Positions 13,701 to 27,015 are shown, numbered from the stretch's first letter. The stretch is 64,000 nucleotides of DNA from Diploscapter coronatus (GCA_964036155.1 OZ038423.1:33185249-33249248); one strand, 5' to 3'. Notes: generated by a model from the letters alone, not told the origin. A program made the numbers and translations.

Positions 13701-16700
13701 ACGTATGCAAAATTTGGAAAGCTATAAATTGAACTAAAACCCAATAGCCAGATCGAGTGTGATCTAATTTTATGGAAAACCTGAAACATCAAGAATGTAA
13801 GTGAATTTAGAAAACAAAAACAATGAAGCATATGTCAAAATTCAAAGGTTTTAAAGTAATGAAAATAAAATAAAATTGAAAAATCCGACCTAAAAATGCT
13901 CCTTTCAGGTGACCCTGCCTCCTCCCCCTCCCACTCCGACCCTGCCACCCCCTCCAATGCCTCCCGAGTTCCTCATGCAACAGCACATGAACATGATGCA
14001 CATCGGCTATCCCGGACAACAGCAGAATATGGTGTGTGTAGAAGGAAAAATGAGCGCTTTGCAACAAATAATGAATACTTTCTAACTAGTGACGAGTACT
14101 TTTCATAGAAACATGAGTAATATTTGGTTAAAAATCCTTTGCTTCTTCTATTCTCGTGTAAAATCTCTCAAGGACTTGAGATGACTAAATTTGAATAATT
14201 TTCGAAGAAAAAAAGGATAGAATAGGTTTCAAAACTTCTCCATACTCGATAGTAAAATGTTTCAGTGATTATTCGGTAGCTATTTTTAACAAAATATAGA
14301 CATTTTTAATTTTCAGATGATGAGCGGATACCACCGTCTTCAGACCAGCTCCGGTCAGCCGATGCAGCGAACCTATCTGCCTCCGCCAGGTACTCGAATT
14401 TTTCTGAAGCTTATAAAATCTCGAATACGTTTATTTGTTAATTTGAACTAGGTCATTATTAAGATCTTCAAAAATGCACTCTTATTTCTTGAAATTTGGA
14501 AACCTACAATTATCGAATTTAGGGTTAAACTCAAAAATAAAATGGGGGAATTCAGGAGCGACATCAAATTTTGAAACTTACACTTTCAAAAACATTTGGA
14601 AAATATTTTTAGGAGTGATCACAACCCCGGTTCTGGCAGCCCCGCTCAAGAATGCCAACAAGCCGGAGATGATCCCGTCCTCCTCGTTGGCGTCGATCTC
14701 CGTTCCCCCACCCCCGCCGACATTAGGAACAATTGGCATGCCCCAGTCGCACCAATCCTCCTACAAATCGCCTGCAACTCCTCCCCCCACCTACAATCAT
14801 CAGGTAGGTTGAAGAAGAAACAACTAGGAGGTTTTTTCCGAAAAAAGTTTCTGAGGAATACCTTTAGAACATTTTATCAAGCTTTTCGAAAAAACGCAAT
14901 GCTGAAAATTGAAAAAGAGATCGATTTACCATAGGAAATTTAAATATGCCAGGAATTTTGTAACTGGGGAGAAACTTTAGACGAAAATCTCTCCAAATGC
15001 TGTAGGATATCGTGAGAAACAGGCAAACATGTTTTTTGTCTCATTTTCAGCAAATATGAATTTTTGCGGGATAAAAGAAAGAAGGAAGGAAAAAAGAACG
15101 GTCCTTTTCGTCTTTCCGTCACTTTTCGAAAGCGAAGGAAAAACATTAATAGTGGTTGAGATATTTTACGCTATTTCTCCATGCGTAAATCGAAAGTGGT
15201 CATCGATTTTTGACCAACTTTTCTTAGAAATTTATTATTCTCAGAAATTATTTGATACTTTCTATAGAGCATCTTTTTCTACACGTTTCGGGAAATATTT
15301 TTGAATTCTTAGTCATTTTCTGAATTTAAAATACCTGGAAAGTATCCTTCTTTGAACATTTTGATTTCCTACAGGGAATTTCCCTCCTTTTCAAGAACGT
15401 TTGATTTTTGAAATAAAAACAATTTCCAGAACTCGACTCCCTCGCGAACCCCGTCCACCCAGTATACGGAATCGCTGGAGGCACGAGTGAAAAACGTGTT
15501 CAACCTAAGTTCACATTCGCACAGGGAAAGTCATCAGCAGCACCAGCCAACCAGCGCCAAGAGGGAATCCGATATGACCGCCTACGTCGAACCCATGTGA
15601 GTTCGGGAAGAATGCGCAAAATCTTGAGATTTTTTAAAACGGGAAAAATAAAAGGTTTATTGACCCCCTATGTAAGTTTGGAGATAATTATAGAAAATTT
15701 TGAAACATTTTTGATAATTAGCGATTTTTTAGATTATATTTTGTAAATACCATAAGAATCAACTGAAATCTCCGAACTATAGAACAATTAACTGAATTCT
15801 TTGAAACATATCGAGTTCAATTTTGAAATTGGAAAAAAATAAAATTGATAAAAATAATTTTAAAAATGTTTCAGTAGACCCGATTCCTCTATCGACATGA
15901 GCATTAATGGCGAGGAGGACATGGACGTGGAATTCAGCTCCGAGCCTGAGGAAGAGACTGAGGAGGAGAAAGAGGAAAGACTGAAAAGACAGCAGGAGGA
16001 ACTGGTTAGTTTAGAGGAGGGACTTGTATTTTGTAAATAGAAGATAAGGGAGACTTATTCTTTGAAAATGTGGAAACAAAGATAAAGACATAAAAGGCCG
16101 CAGAAGAATTGGTAGGACTTAAAGGGGGATCTCCAGTTTTTAAAAAGGGACTTCTATATCTCCAAAAAAGAGGTCTACTATTCTTGAAATTTTCTGAAAT
16201 GAAAGTCAACATTCTGAGTTACTCCAAATCATTTCCATGAAATTTGAAAATGTCTTGTCTCATTTCGGAAAGATCGGAACCTATTTTTGATATTTCCAAG
16301 TAATTAAATCAACTCACCGCGTTTTCATATTTTGTTGTTTTATTATGGAAATTTGAAACATATCTAAAAAAATTTTAAATTGAAAAATGAATTTATTTTT
16401 TCAGAAACGCGAAGTGGACCACCAAGTTATGGCTGCGTTGCGCAGGACGTGCGAAGAATTGCAGCAGGTCGTTCTCAACGACATCATCAAGAAGATGGAG
16501 GCTTCTGGCAGACAGGTACATTGCTCATTGAGGACGATTTTAGCCCGCTACTTAAATTTGGAGGTCAAGCTTGATCAGACTTGCGCAAGAAACCAACTGC
16601 AAAGACTCTTCAGAACCTCTAGCATGTGATGAGGGATAAAAATTCAAAACTGCCTGAGATAATTAATTAAATTAGGCATAATTCGGTTCGGAAAAAACGC

Positions 16701-19700
16701 AAGTCTGAGCTTAATTTTAAACTAATTAAAATATTCGATCCACGAAGATTTTGAGAACCGAGAGCTGAAATTGGCATAAATCTGAAAAGAATCAAATAAG
16801 AAAGTCTGATTACAGAGGATCGAGATTTTCCTGCTCAACAGACGAATGGAGGAAGAGGCGAGGAGAAAGGAGCAGGTACGGGCATTCGAAAATTATAAAA
16901 GTGGAAAAATCACTTTGAATGCATGCAACTTATTTAACAGCAACAGTTTTAGCTTTTTTGCAACTTATCTTTCAGAGAGCTTTGAAACATACCTATAACT
17001 TTTTCTAAAAATTTAAAATAAAACCCTAAAAATTAGCATGTTCAGGAAGCGGCAGTCGCCAGACAGGCTACGATGCCGCTGTTCGTGAAGCAGGAAGTTA
17101 TCACTAAGCAGCCTGATTCAGTCACTCCGAGCACCAATTATATGGTGGGTTTCAATAAGTTCGAAAAACAAATTCCGGGATAGGAAAAATGAGAATTTCT
17201 AAGACACAAAAATCTGTTGGGAAAAATGTTAGAAGTGAAATATCTTTTCAGTGGGGAAAAATTTAGAAATCTAAAAACGAGAAAATGACCCTAAACAGAA
17301 TTATTAGGGGTTAGGGAATAAGGAGTGAATGACCTCATATATTAGACATCTGTTCTCGGACTGATCCTGTTTTTCTTTACCCTTATCTTCTTTCTTTCTC
17401 TCTCTTCATTCTCTCTCTCTCTCTTTCTTTAACCTTGATGCAGTGACGCTCTCTTTTGGCGCGTATTCAAGACGTTTTCCCTTCCTACTCTTCCACTAGC
17501 AATAATTCGCCTATGTTTCATCTCAAAATTTGATGACCGTAATTCTAGCCATCAAAAATGAAGGGCAAGCTATTACCGATGAGGTTTAATTTTTTTTTAT
17601 TTTAAAGGGGTGGAGCTGATTTTTTCTCGATAAAGAAATTGATAGATTAGCATTTTTTTTTTTTTAGAATTTTTAGAAAGAAAGTGATTGATTTTTAGTT
17701 ATTCTCTAGAAAATGATCTGGGCTGGGATTCAAGTAAAATTACACCCCCCTGTAAAACCATTTACAGGGGGGTGTAAAAATTTACAGGGGGGGTGTAAAT
17801 GGGGGTGTAAAAATTTACAGGGGGGGTGTAAAAAATTTTTTTTTTTTTCGTGGAAATGTAGAATTATGGCAAAATATTGCATTTGAGCCATAGTTAAAAA
17901 ATACACCCCCCTGTAAAAAATTTACAACCCCCATTTACACCCCCCTGTAAAAATTTTACATGTGTAAAATACTTTTACACCCCCCCTGTAAAATTTACAC
18001 CCCCTGTAAAATCTTGATGAAGTTGATCATTTTGATCGACTCCCCTTGTTCCTGGAGTGTTTTTATCGGGTGTTTTTTTGCACAGGAATGCTATTTAGGG
18101 TAGCCCGCATCATTTTAGTGGCTAAATAAAGGATATGGATGGAAACTAAGGAAGTTGGAAAATTACACCCCCCTGTAAAAATTTTACAACATAGATCTAT
18201 GCTGTAAAATTTTTACAGGGGGGGTGTAAAATTTTACATGGGATTGTAAAATTTTACATGGGGGGTGTAAAATAGAATTCTCTAAGAGTGTTTCTTTGAT
18301 ATTTTTCTTACCTTTATACGAGTGAATATTATTTATTTTAGGTTTATATCGATATGGGCGTACTTTTGAAGTAATTTTCAACATGATTAGGGAATTTGAT
18401 ATCAAAATTGGACATATTTTGTTTTAGAATAGCAAGCCCCAAATAGCATCAGAACATGCAGAATAAATTAGAATATAGGCGAGATATCTTCAGTCTTGCT
18501 CAATAAAGCATCTACGAACATTTTGGCACCAAACTTGGATTTTTTTCGATAAAAAAATGATTCTCGAAGATTTCAAATTCAATTTTTTCAGAAAAGAGCC
18601 TAAAACGTAAGGAATGGATCTTATAATTCAGTCTTATCTTCATATAAGTTATTAGCATAATTTAATACTCAATTTGTAAAATTCCGGACTCATTCATGCT
18701 CTCTACTATTTAGTTCATTTTTTACACTTGTTTCTTATGATATTATGCTATACTCGTGTTCGAGGAGCGTTCTTCTTTCATATAAAGCCTATTTTTGTCA
18801 AAATACTTGTTAAAAACCAATTATATTTGACATTTTAAATAAAAAATATCAATTTTACATGGGGGTGTAAATTTTACAGGGGGGTTGTAAAATTTTTACA
18901 GGGGGGTGTAATTTGAGTTGTAAAATTTTTACAGGGGGGTGTAAAATTTACAATTACAGGGGGGGTGTAAATTTTACTTGAATCCCAGCCCTGGGCTTAA
19001 AGTTGAAAAACAATGGAAAAGAACATTTTTTAAACTATAAGGAAGGAATAGGCGTGGCTTATTAAATTAAAAAAATTTCCAGAACTACCTTGTGCCCGGC
19101 AGTCGACCGGTCGCTGCGGCAGGGTCGCCCACCTCCTTCACGTCGTTCCTGCCCAAGTTTCCGAGTTTCAAAAGGGTAGGATTTAAAAATGTTCACTTTT
19201 CTAAAAGAACTCATCAAATTTTATCCTCGTCACAAAATGTTCTTTCTGATACAATAAAAATTTGGAATTTTTCCATTCTCAAAACTTGTCTTTCTGATAA
19301 GGAAGTGAATTTCCAAAAGTCGATCTTAGAAAGAAAAAGTACAAATTTTTTTTAGAAATGAAAACATTTTTTTTTTTAATTTCCAGAAAGCCCTCCCTAC
19401 GCCCCGCCGCCAAGCACCGGCCGCTTCGTCCAAGTCGCATGCGCGCTCCCATTCCCGTTCTGCATCCTCGCCCTCGTCGTCGTCGAGCTCTTCGGAAAGT
19501 TCCAGGTAAGGATTCGGAAAAATCAACAAGGGTACCCCCCTGAAAATTTTGATGGTACTGTTTCAAAATGTAAAATTTCTAAAGGGAAAGACTTGAGAAA
19601 GAACTTTCTGAAAGGGAAATGCGAATGTTTTTGAAAAGATAAAAAATGCAAGCTTGGGCGTACTCAGATCAAATTCTTACGAATTTCGGTCGAGAATATA

Positions 19701-22700
19701 GATTTTTTGAAACATAATTTTTTCTTCCAATTTTCGAAAGTCGCAACTTTTCAGAAGTTCCTCGCCTGCCGCTAGCAGTTCGTCGTCTTCGGATGATAGC
19801 TCGACGTCGGGAGACGAGCAAGAGGAAAATGAAAGGTTGGGTTTTATAGAGCGGGATAGGACTGATTTTTAAGGGTAGGGGTGCGTCGATTTAAAATGTT
19901 GCAATTTTTCAGCGTGCCCAGTCCAGGCGCGAGTTCTCGAGCGACTTCAAGCTCTGACATTGTGAAACTCAACTGCAAGCCCAAAGCAAAGCGACTTTTG
20001 TCTAGCGAGGATTCAGTGGAGTCCAGATCCAGGTAAATTCTAGACTACAACTTTTGGATCCTGACCTTGGAACGTTTTCCACTGCAAAAATTCGTCGTCA
20101 TCATCTCTCGTCCCATTGTTAAGGATAGTAATTGCAAATCTGACTGGAATAATTCACGCCGCATAAGGGGTATTTGCGGCGGAAAACGTTCCAAATCTGC
20201 TGGAAAGTTTCTATGTGATTACATTTCATTTTTATAACTTATGACTTTTTTTTTTTTAATTTGTAGTATTTTGCCATTTGCTTCGGGAATTTGAAAAAGG
20301 AACTTTAGATCGGCAGCCTCCTTCAGATCCACGGAATCGGAGGGCGATGCTTCAAAGATGTCGGCGGACGAGGACGCGATTGAGGCTGAAGAAAATGTGC
20401 CGCCCCCTCCTGAGCCCGTTCAGGTGCGGTATTGCGGAAAAGAATGGCTGCGAGTACTTTTGTCCCAAACGTTTTCTTTCTCTCACTTACTCTAGTTCCC
20501 TTTTCTCTCGCTTTGGGACAAAAGTACACTCGCAGCTGAAAAAATATTCATCCCTACCCTTAAAGTTAGCTTTGAAAAGGTCCATGCATACATGCTAGAT
20601 GTAGGGCTAACAAAAATTGCAATTTAAAAAATAAAAATATTTAGTTAAGCTTAAAAATATCGTAATTTCAGGAGTTGAAGAAACCGGGCAGACCCAAGCG
20701 CCAGGCCACCATCAAACACAAGTTCATCAGTGTCAAGGTGGGAATTTAAAAAAAAAAATTCAACGGACGTCCTAGAATGATTTTTCGAAATCTTTGAAAT
20801 GTCGTGCAACGACTAAGCAGAGCACATTTCAAAAAAGTTGAAATTGTCGATATTTCAGGATCTCTCTGAGGATTCGACCAATAATGCCAATTCCATTACT
20901 ACCAATTGGAACAAAGAACCAATGGAAATTGGACAGAGTGAACAGGTTAGAACAGATTGAAAAAAATGTTTAATTGAAAATTTAAACAAAATTTCTTTTC
21001 AATTCTAAACTTAAAAATTGAAATTCTTGAAAAAATACAGCAAGCATTTTTTCAGCCCGACACTGTCAAAGGCGTTCCGGCTCTGCTGCTGTTGGACAGC
21101 GCCGACGAATTGGAGATGAACAAGCAGCGAGCCGTCGAGGAACAACAGGTACGAGGAAATTTGTAATCTTAAAGGGGCGGAATAAAAAGCTCTGAATCGC
21201 TTCCTTAAAAATGACATTTATAAAGAACTTCTTTGAAAAATCTCCTAACTTTTCAATATTTTCTATTTTTGAATTTTCAAGGATAGAATAATGACTTATA
21301 TTTTTAAAAAAATACAAATAGCAATAAGAATTTCTGATTTTCTAAAAATTAGGACAACATTTGGAGAGAGAACATACACGCTTACGAATACCATTCTCAT
21401 CTAACTGAGCATTGCTATCCGCAATCGTGGCTGGTGGGTCTTTGGATGCCATTTTTGTGGAATGAGAATGCTTTGGTACCATTTTTGGCTGCTTGATAAC
21501 CAATTCGATACCATTTTGGTACAACTTTTTGGTTATGCTTTCACCAGTTATAGCTTTGCACTACTGCACTTTAGCTTTCTAGAAAATTGAATTTTAGATC
21601 TATTTGCATGAAGTACGTTTCAAAACATGTATATAGTGGTTTCAAATTTTACTTCCTACTTTTACAATCACTTATTGAAACCCTAAAAATTTCGTTTTGA
21701 TTGGCTTGGCTTGCTTTCGTCGTGGTTCTGCTCGTTTTGCCTGATTTTTGAAGTTTTGAGAAGGAAAATTTTTAAAAATTGCAGAAAAGCGATGACCAAA
21801 TTGTGGAGGAAAACGTGCGAGCCATTTATAGCAAAATGTCCGGGACTTTGGTGAATAGTTTTTGAAATAAATTAAAATGAGAGTAAAATTGAATTCAAAT
21901 AAAACAAATACAAATTTAAAAAGTAAAATTTAAATTTTGAAAAATTTCAGGTCGCCCAGGCAGCCGCGCTGGTCCCGCTCCCACCTCAACCCGAGCCTGT
22001 CGTCAGCCCACAACCACCTGTTGTTGTTGCTGCGGTTCCGATCAAAAAGCTGCCAACTCCAAAGTAAGGAAAAGTCGAAATTAAAAGCTGAGGCTATCTT
22101 TGCCTAATCAAACAAATTTTAAAAAATTTATTGCGATGTTATTTCGACCTAATGCTAAGTCTATTTCGAGTTTTATTTGGAAGTTAAATTAGCCTAATCT
22201 CGTGGCTCAACGATATTTTGAGCTTCTCTAGATCTAAATTTTAGGCATTCTGACATCAAAATAAAAAATTATTTGAACTTCAAAATAAGTTTTTCTTGAT
22301 TTCAGAAATTAAATTTTAGAAAAAAGGTAAAAATCCGCCTGATTTCAGAAAACGCGGCCAGAAGCGATCGAACCCCTCCTCATCCAACAACGAGAACGAC
22401 GAGCGCATTTCCAACGAGCTGCTCAAGCTCATCACCCACTTCAACGTGCCTGTGTAAGTTTCGAAAAAATCCCAATTTTTAAAAGTAGGCTTCAAAAATG
22501 ACCTCTATTTTTGGAAACAATTATTAATTGTTCATAGGTATGCGGCATAGTTATTACTAGAAAAATATATGTTCGGTTCAAATAAATTTTTAGATTTGGA
22601 GATGAAAATTCTTGAGTTCAGAAAATATGGAGTTAGAAACGTTTTTCAGACGTCCCATCTCTCCGGAAGAGCCTCCAAAGGTCGAGTTCCCGTACAGGAC

Positions 22701-25282
22701 GGCCGAGTGCGAAGAACGGATCCTGAACGCTTACAAGGTGAGCATTTTTTTTTTTTCTAAAAAGAAGTTTCCTTTTATGAGTTTCAAATTTAAAAATCGA
22801 ATCTCCAAATTTTGCAGTACGAACTTGACATGGAAGACCAGAAATACCTGGAAATGGTGTACGCGGCGGAGAAGAAACACGCGCTCGTCGACTTCCGAAT
22901 GCTGCCCTTCGTGCCACCCGCCAGAAAAAGGGTAAGGGTGCAATCCTTCAAAGTATCGACTTTTTTTAATTATGAAGAATTTTCGTTTAAGATTTTCACT
23001 TTTTATAAAAGTTGGAAGGAAAATATGAAGCTTCTACGATCGGGAAAAATGAAATTTTTGCAAAATGTTTCCTAATTTCCAGCCCCGCGTGACGCGTATC
23101 GGTCGGATCGAGCAGTACTACGAGGACCCCGAGTTGGACGGTCTCCTTCCCAACGAGGCTGGGTGTGCGCGTGCCTCCGGGTTCCAGAAGATGGACAGCG
23201 TAAGAAATTTTTAGAATTTCGAAAAATATTGCCGAATTTTTCATTCTTTCTATAGAAATTTTATGACGGTCGAGAGGAATCAAATCATCAAAATCTTTTA
23301 AAGATGAAATGATATATTTTATGAAGTATGTCTTGAAAGCTAGCAGAATATCGCAATTTCAGAAGATGAAGACGCGGCTGATTCGTCGTCCCGAAGAGCA
23401 CAAAGACAGCACTGATATCTCGATTCACGATGAGACGGCCGTGAGGCATCAGGTGCAGGCCAATAAGGAGTCCAAGGCGATGCATCGCAAATTGCTCAAT
23501 TTGATGGAGATGCCAAACACCAACGAATTCTTCAAGGTCAACCAGCTCAAGGTCAGCTTGAAATTAAAAAAATAATAATAAAAGATACACTTTAAAATAG
23601 TGCATTTTCACTACATCAAAAAGTGGATAGGTTTCAAAACGCTGATAAAATGTGAAAATTTCTTCGATGTGAACCAAAACACTTTCAGCACTGGTAGAAA
23701 ATTGAAAAGGATCAAATTTTCAAGTTCCAATAAACTCGATAAAATATCAAAATATTCTAATTTTCGAACTGTTTTCAGTATCGCAAAAAGATGATCAAAT
23801 TCGCGCGGAGTCGCATTCACGGCTGGGGCCTCTATGCGATGGAGCCGATCGCGCCAGACGACATGATCGTCGAGTACATTGGCCAAAAGGTAGGCGTTTT
23901 TGTTGAATTTGAAATCTTTGATTTAGAAAAGGTCAAAACTCATATAATTCCCAATATAGTTCCTGTTGGAACTTGTAGTTTACTTGAAACGTAGAGATTT
24001 TATGAACATTAAAAAACAATTTAAATCTCTGAAATCTTCTTGATTCCCTCTCCAAATAAACGCAAGATTTATCTGAAACTAATAGGATTTTTTTAAAATT
24101 AAAAAATGAAAACTTTTTAACCTTCTTCATTTTTGAGATTAATATTGAATAACCTAAATAATTCGAGAAGGAGTAAGAATGAAAAAAAAAAAAGTTAGAA
24201 ACTTTCCAGATCCGCCCCTCTGTGGCCGATGTGCGCGAGGTGAACTACACGAGGAAGGGTATCGGCTCGAGCTACTTGTTCAGGATCGACGATACATGCG
24301 TACGTTTTTTTGTATTATTTTTCTAATTTTCAAAAATTCCAAAATAAAATAATAATTGTAATATTTTTAAAACATGTTTCTTTCAAGAAAAAGTTAGCTT
24401 TTCTATCAAATTCGAACAATTATAAGAAAAAATTGCAGGTGATCGATGCGACGAAGATGGGAAATTTCGCCCGCTTCATCAACCACTCCTGTCAGCCCAA
24501 CTGCTATGCACGCGTAAGACGATTTTTCTCCTTCAATTTCAAAATTTTTAAAATCACCAACCGGTTTGTTCTTCTATCCTTCACTATTGAAGGCAGGATT
24601 TCTTTTGAATCTAGTTTAAAACCATCGAAATATTCAAAGCTATTTCAAAATGCCTAGAAATCACTCATCATCATTTTTCGTCGAAAAATTTCGTGGTTTA
24701 TAGCATTTTTATTGGACAATAAAAGATGCTAGGAAAACAGTTCAAGGATGAAACATTCTTCGAAAAATAAACATCTTTTCAGATCGTGACAGTCGAGGGC
24801 GAGAAGCGTATTGTGATCTACTCGAAAAACCTCATCAAAAAGGTGCGATTTTCAACAATTTGAACGAGACATCGAATTTCTAACCTCCAGTTTTAAAATT
24901 ATAGTATTTTCTCTGAGATCAATTCTAAAAAATCCAAAATTGCCTCCTTAGAAAACTGAGGCATACTCCAATTCTCACTTATTATTGATAATTTCTTTTC
25001 TGTAGAACACCTAATAAGAGGTTTTTAATCTGGAGCAAATCCTGGCTAGGCTTAAGTATCAACTTTCTATAGGAAAGATTTGATTTGCGTGCCCATTCTC
25101 TCAAAGTCTTTCATTCATGCTGAGAGTCTGCCCAAGTCTGAATCTGGAGAGTAATTTGACTTCTATCTAAAAATATCCTATTTCAGGGAGACGAGATTAC
25201 ATACGACTACAAATTCCCCATCGAGGACGATAAAATCGACTGTCTGTGCGGCGCGCCTAACTGCAGGGGAACTCTGAATTGA
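10701..25282 (+). CDS. set-2: SET1/COMPASS histone H3K4 methyltransferase
   Basis: Catalytic subunit of COMPASS, methylating H3 Lys4 in chromatin. 37 exons give about 1338 residues. The first five are 10701-10842, 11167-11283, 11422-11540, 11584-11670, 11900-11997; the last six 23363-23551, 23779-23889, 24210-24299, 24439-24513, 24783-24842, 25187-25282. Order: Ser-rich N-terminus, SET1-type RRM region (about 87-290; [26 protein letters not shown]), Pro-rich linker, helical EEE/KR segment, Ser-rich stretch, AT-hook-like KKPGRPKR (~852-859), N-SET, a Win-like motif GCARASGF (~1120) for WDR5, SET (~1199-1320) with NHSCQPNC and EITYDY, and post-[16 protein letters not shown]. All catalytic landmarks are intact. 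It is somewhat shorter than C. elegans SET-2 as I recall it. Start chosen as the first Met after the acceptor at 10646; the extreme N-terminus is the least certain part. Several introns host transposon remnants. Confidence 0.95.
12378..12565 (+). mobile_element. 188-bp MITE, family D, copy 1 (set-2 intron)
   Basis: Ends GGTCAAATTAAGTGA and TCACTTCATTTGACC are inverted repeats. The whole 188 bp reappears, reverse-complemented and visibly very similar, at 58502-58688 inside BLTP1. Internal hallmark strings: TTGGTGTGTTGAAAAAATGG and CTTTGCGCGCATAGCTCAGA. It fills most of intron 12332-12588. Confidence 0.85.
12673..12820 (+). mobile_element. Inverted-repeat element, family B, copy (set-2 intron)
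   Basis: Ends GTTTCAAGCAGACGTGCAAG and CTTGCAAGTCTGGTTTCAAG are inverted copies. The core TATACCAGCCAGTTTTAATT and CATCACAAGCTTAG identify it with the copies at 1240, 16567 and 20066. It starts 5 bp after an exon end. Confidence 0.7.
16567..16712 (-). mobile_element. Inverted-repeat element, family B, copy (set-2 intron)
   Basis: Ends AAGCTTGATCAGACTTGCGC and AACGCAAGTCTGAGCTT are inverted. The internal sequence matches the reverse complement of the 12673-12820 copy (AAACTGCCTGAGATAATTAA). Intron 16516-16815. Confidence 0.7.
17720..18991. mobile_element. 1.27-kb foldback-type element built of G-run/C-run palindromes
   Basis: Termini GGGCTGGGATTCAAGTAAAA (17720) and its complement ending at 18991 are perfect inverted repeats of 20 bases, extending imperfectly into TTACACCCCCCTGTAAA. 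Inside, both ends and a middle patch (18160-18275) carry many near-copies of TTTACAGGGGGGTGTAAA and its complement in both orientations. The unique interior (about 18290-18850) has no obvious gene. It sits wholly in the set-2 intron 17145-19082. No target-site duplication is clear by eye. The simplest reading is a non-autonomous DNA element with subterminal repeats. Confidence 0.75.
20066..20196 (+). mobile_element. Inverted-repeat element, family B, copy (set-2 intron)
   Basis: Ends TTGGAACGTTTTCCACTGCA and GGCGGAAAACGTTCCAA are inverted repeats. It lies in intron 20033-20308, between Ser-rich exons of set-2. Confidence 0.75.
20446..20536. mobile_element. 91-bp inverted-repeat element, family A, copy 2
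   Basis: Termini GGCTGCGAGTACTTTTGTCC and GGGACAAAAGTACACTCGCAGC are inverted. Pyrimidine-rich core (CTTTCTCTCACTTACTC). Intron 20424-20671 of set-2. Same family as 8993-9082. Confidence 0.75.
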
Positions 25283-27015
25283 GCAGGTCGGTGGAAATTA
25301 TGAGATGGTTTTGAAGGGATACGCGTTGACATAGAACTAGAGAATTTTCCTCGCTCTCATAGAATTTAAAATGAAAGAGCCCAAACAGTTTTGATAGAAT
25401 CTTTTTATCGCATGCTCATAGAAAATCATCACCTTTCGAAAACAAGTTTAGGTTTGTCTCATAAGTTGGATTCTTTCCTATAATAAAGACATTGCAACAA
25501 ACACATCACTTCGAAGCAAAATCACGAAAACTTGCGACTTTTTTGAAACATGACCTAAACATTTTTGATGTGATTCCAAAACTGGTGCGTGAAACTTCGA
25601 TTTTGCAAACTTATTTCAAATATTTTTGAATAATATAACTTTCAGGCCAATAACATCCATCGTTCGGTTCTTCGGCCCTCTCGTCCTTTCGTCTTCTTCA
25701 GTGCTCAACTCTTCACTTCCCCCAACACTTAATCAAAAGTGTGCCAATAAGTACAGTTCGTGAACCCGTTCCTCTAGTGACTATATCCATTTGGTCTGTG
25801 CTCAAACATTCCTTTTTTGCTAAATTTTGGCTTTGAAATATCCCCGATGTTTCCAACGCCTACATTAGAAACCATTTTTCTGAAAAAGTGCAAAATTTAG
25901 ATTCTAGAAAATTCGGGGATACTGAAAAGCTCCCATTTTTACTTGTCAGCTGAGTTTTTGGGAGTCATTTAAGAAAAATGATTTCCAAACTCAACTATTT
26001 CAATCAAAATTTGACTTATTTGGTTTCGTTCTGTAAATAATTTTGTTTCTCATTTTTCATTCGTTCTCTCGCTGACTGCAGGTACAGATTTTGGCAACGT
26101 CGTTCTAGGGCCTTGATTTTTTCATGCAAATTCCAAGTTCCCCTGGATTTCCCCATTAATAATAAATTAAAAACCGTATTCTTGATTTTGACCCATTTTA
26201 TGAACCATTTTTCGTAGTCTTTTCAATTGATTCTAATATTTTAGACCTAATTTTTTTAAACTCCACCCCTCGACAATTTTATCGTTTGTGATCCAGAAAG
26301 TTTTCCCCCAAAATTACCTCGATTTTATTTTTAGTTCCCCCTTTTTAAATCTCTTCCTTTCTCGTTTTTATCGATGAGTTCAGTGCTTTCATAGCGAAAA
26401 TTTTAAAACTTAACGTGCCAGGGTTTTCAAATGTTTCTTTCTTTTTTACTCTCCCCCACTTTTACCCGCTATTTTAGAGAAATTAGCGAGTAAAAGTGGG
26501 AGGAGATATATAAAATTTTGAAAGCCCCTTGGCAAAGTTATGGTAATCCGGAGTTTTCTAGAACTTAGGAAAATATGTTCTTGCCCTCAGAAAACTCCGT
26601 AAATTCTATACGGGATCATTTATCTAGCTGTTTTTATCCGTTTTATAAACAATCTCGCTGTTTATTTGACGGTTTGGAAAAAATACGGACCAAAATCCAA
26701 AAAAATATCCGTATTTTTCAAAATTCGTCCCTTTAAAAACCTATTTATTGACGATTCGCGCCGTTGTTCTGTAGTTTTATTTTTCATCGTCGCGTTTATA
26801 CCGGAAAATTGAGAATATTTCGTCTTAGACCCACATCACTAAAATCCCCCTACCCTCGGAAAAATCACTTAGGTCCCCTTTAACTTTCATCTGAAAATAA
26901 AATGAACTTGAAATTTCTTGGAGTCAAATTTATGGAAAGATGGTGGATTTTTGCCACTCGATATCTTTGATTTCGATTTTTTTTTAATTTTTTGAAAAAT
27001 AGTTCTGGAATGTTT
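25283..27015. other. Set-2 3' flank and intergenic region before mmab-1
   Basis: No supported exon. A possible polyadenylation signal AATAAA-type string (ATTAATAATAAATTAAA) is near 26155-26172. A small hairpin lies at about 26450-26506 (CTCCCCCACTTTTACCCGCT with a matching right arm). Confidence 0.5.

Noticed and set aside
21342..21530. Extra set-2 exon between 21148 and 21785 (AGGACAACATTTGGAGAG...)
   Set aside because: It has an acceptor-like start but no phase-keeping donor, and the sequence is built of repeats of a TACCATTTTTGG type. The flanking exons join without it.
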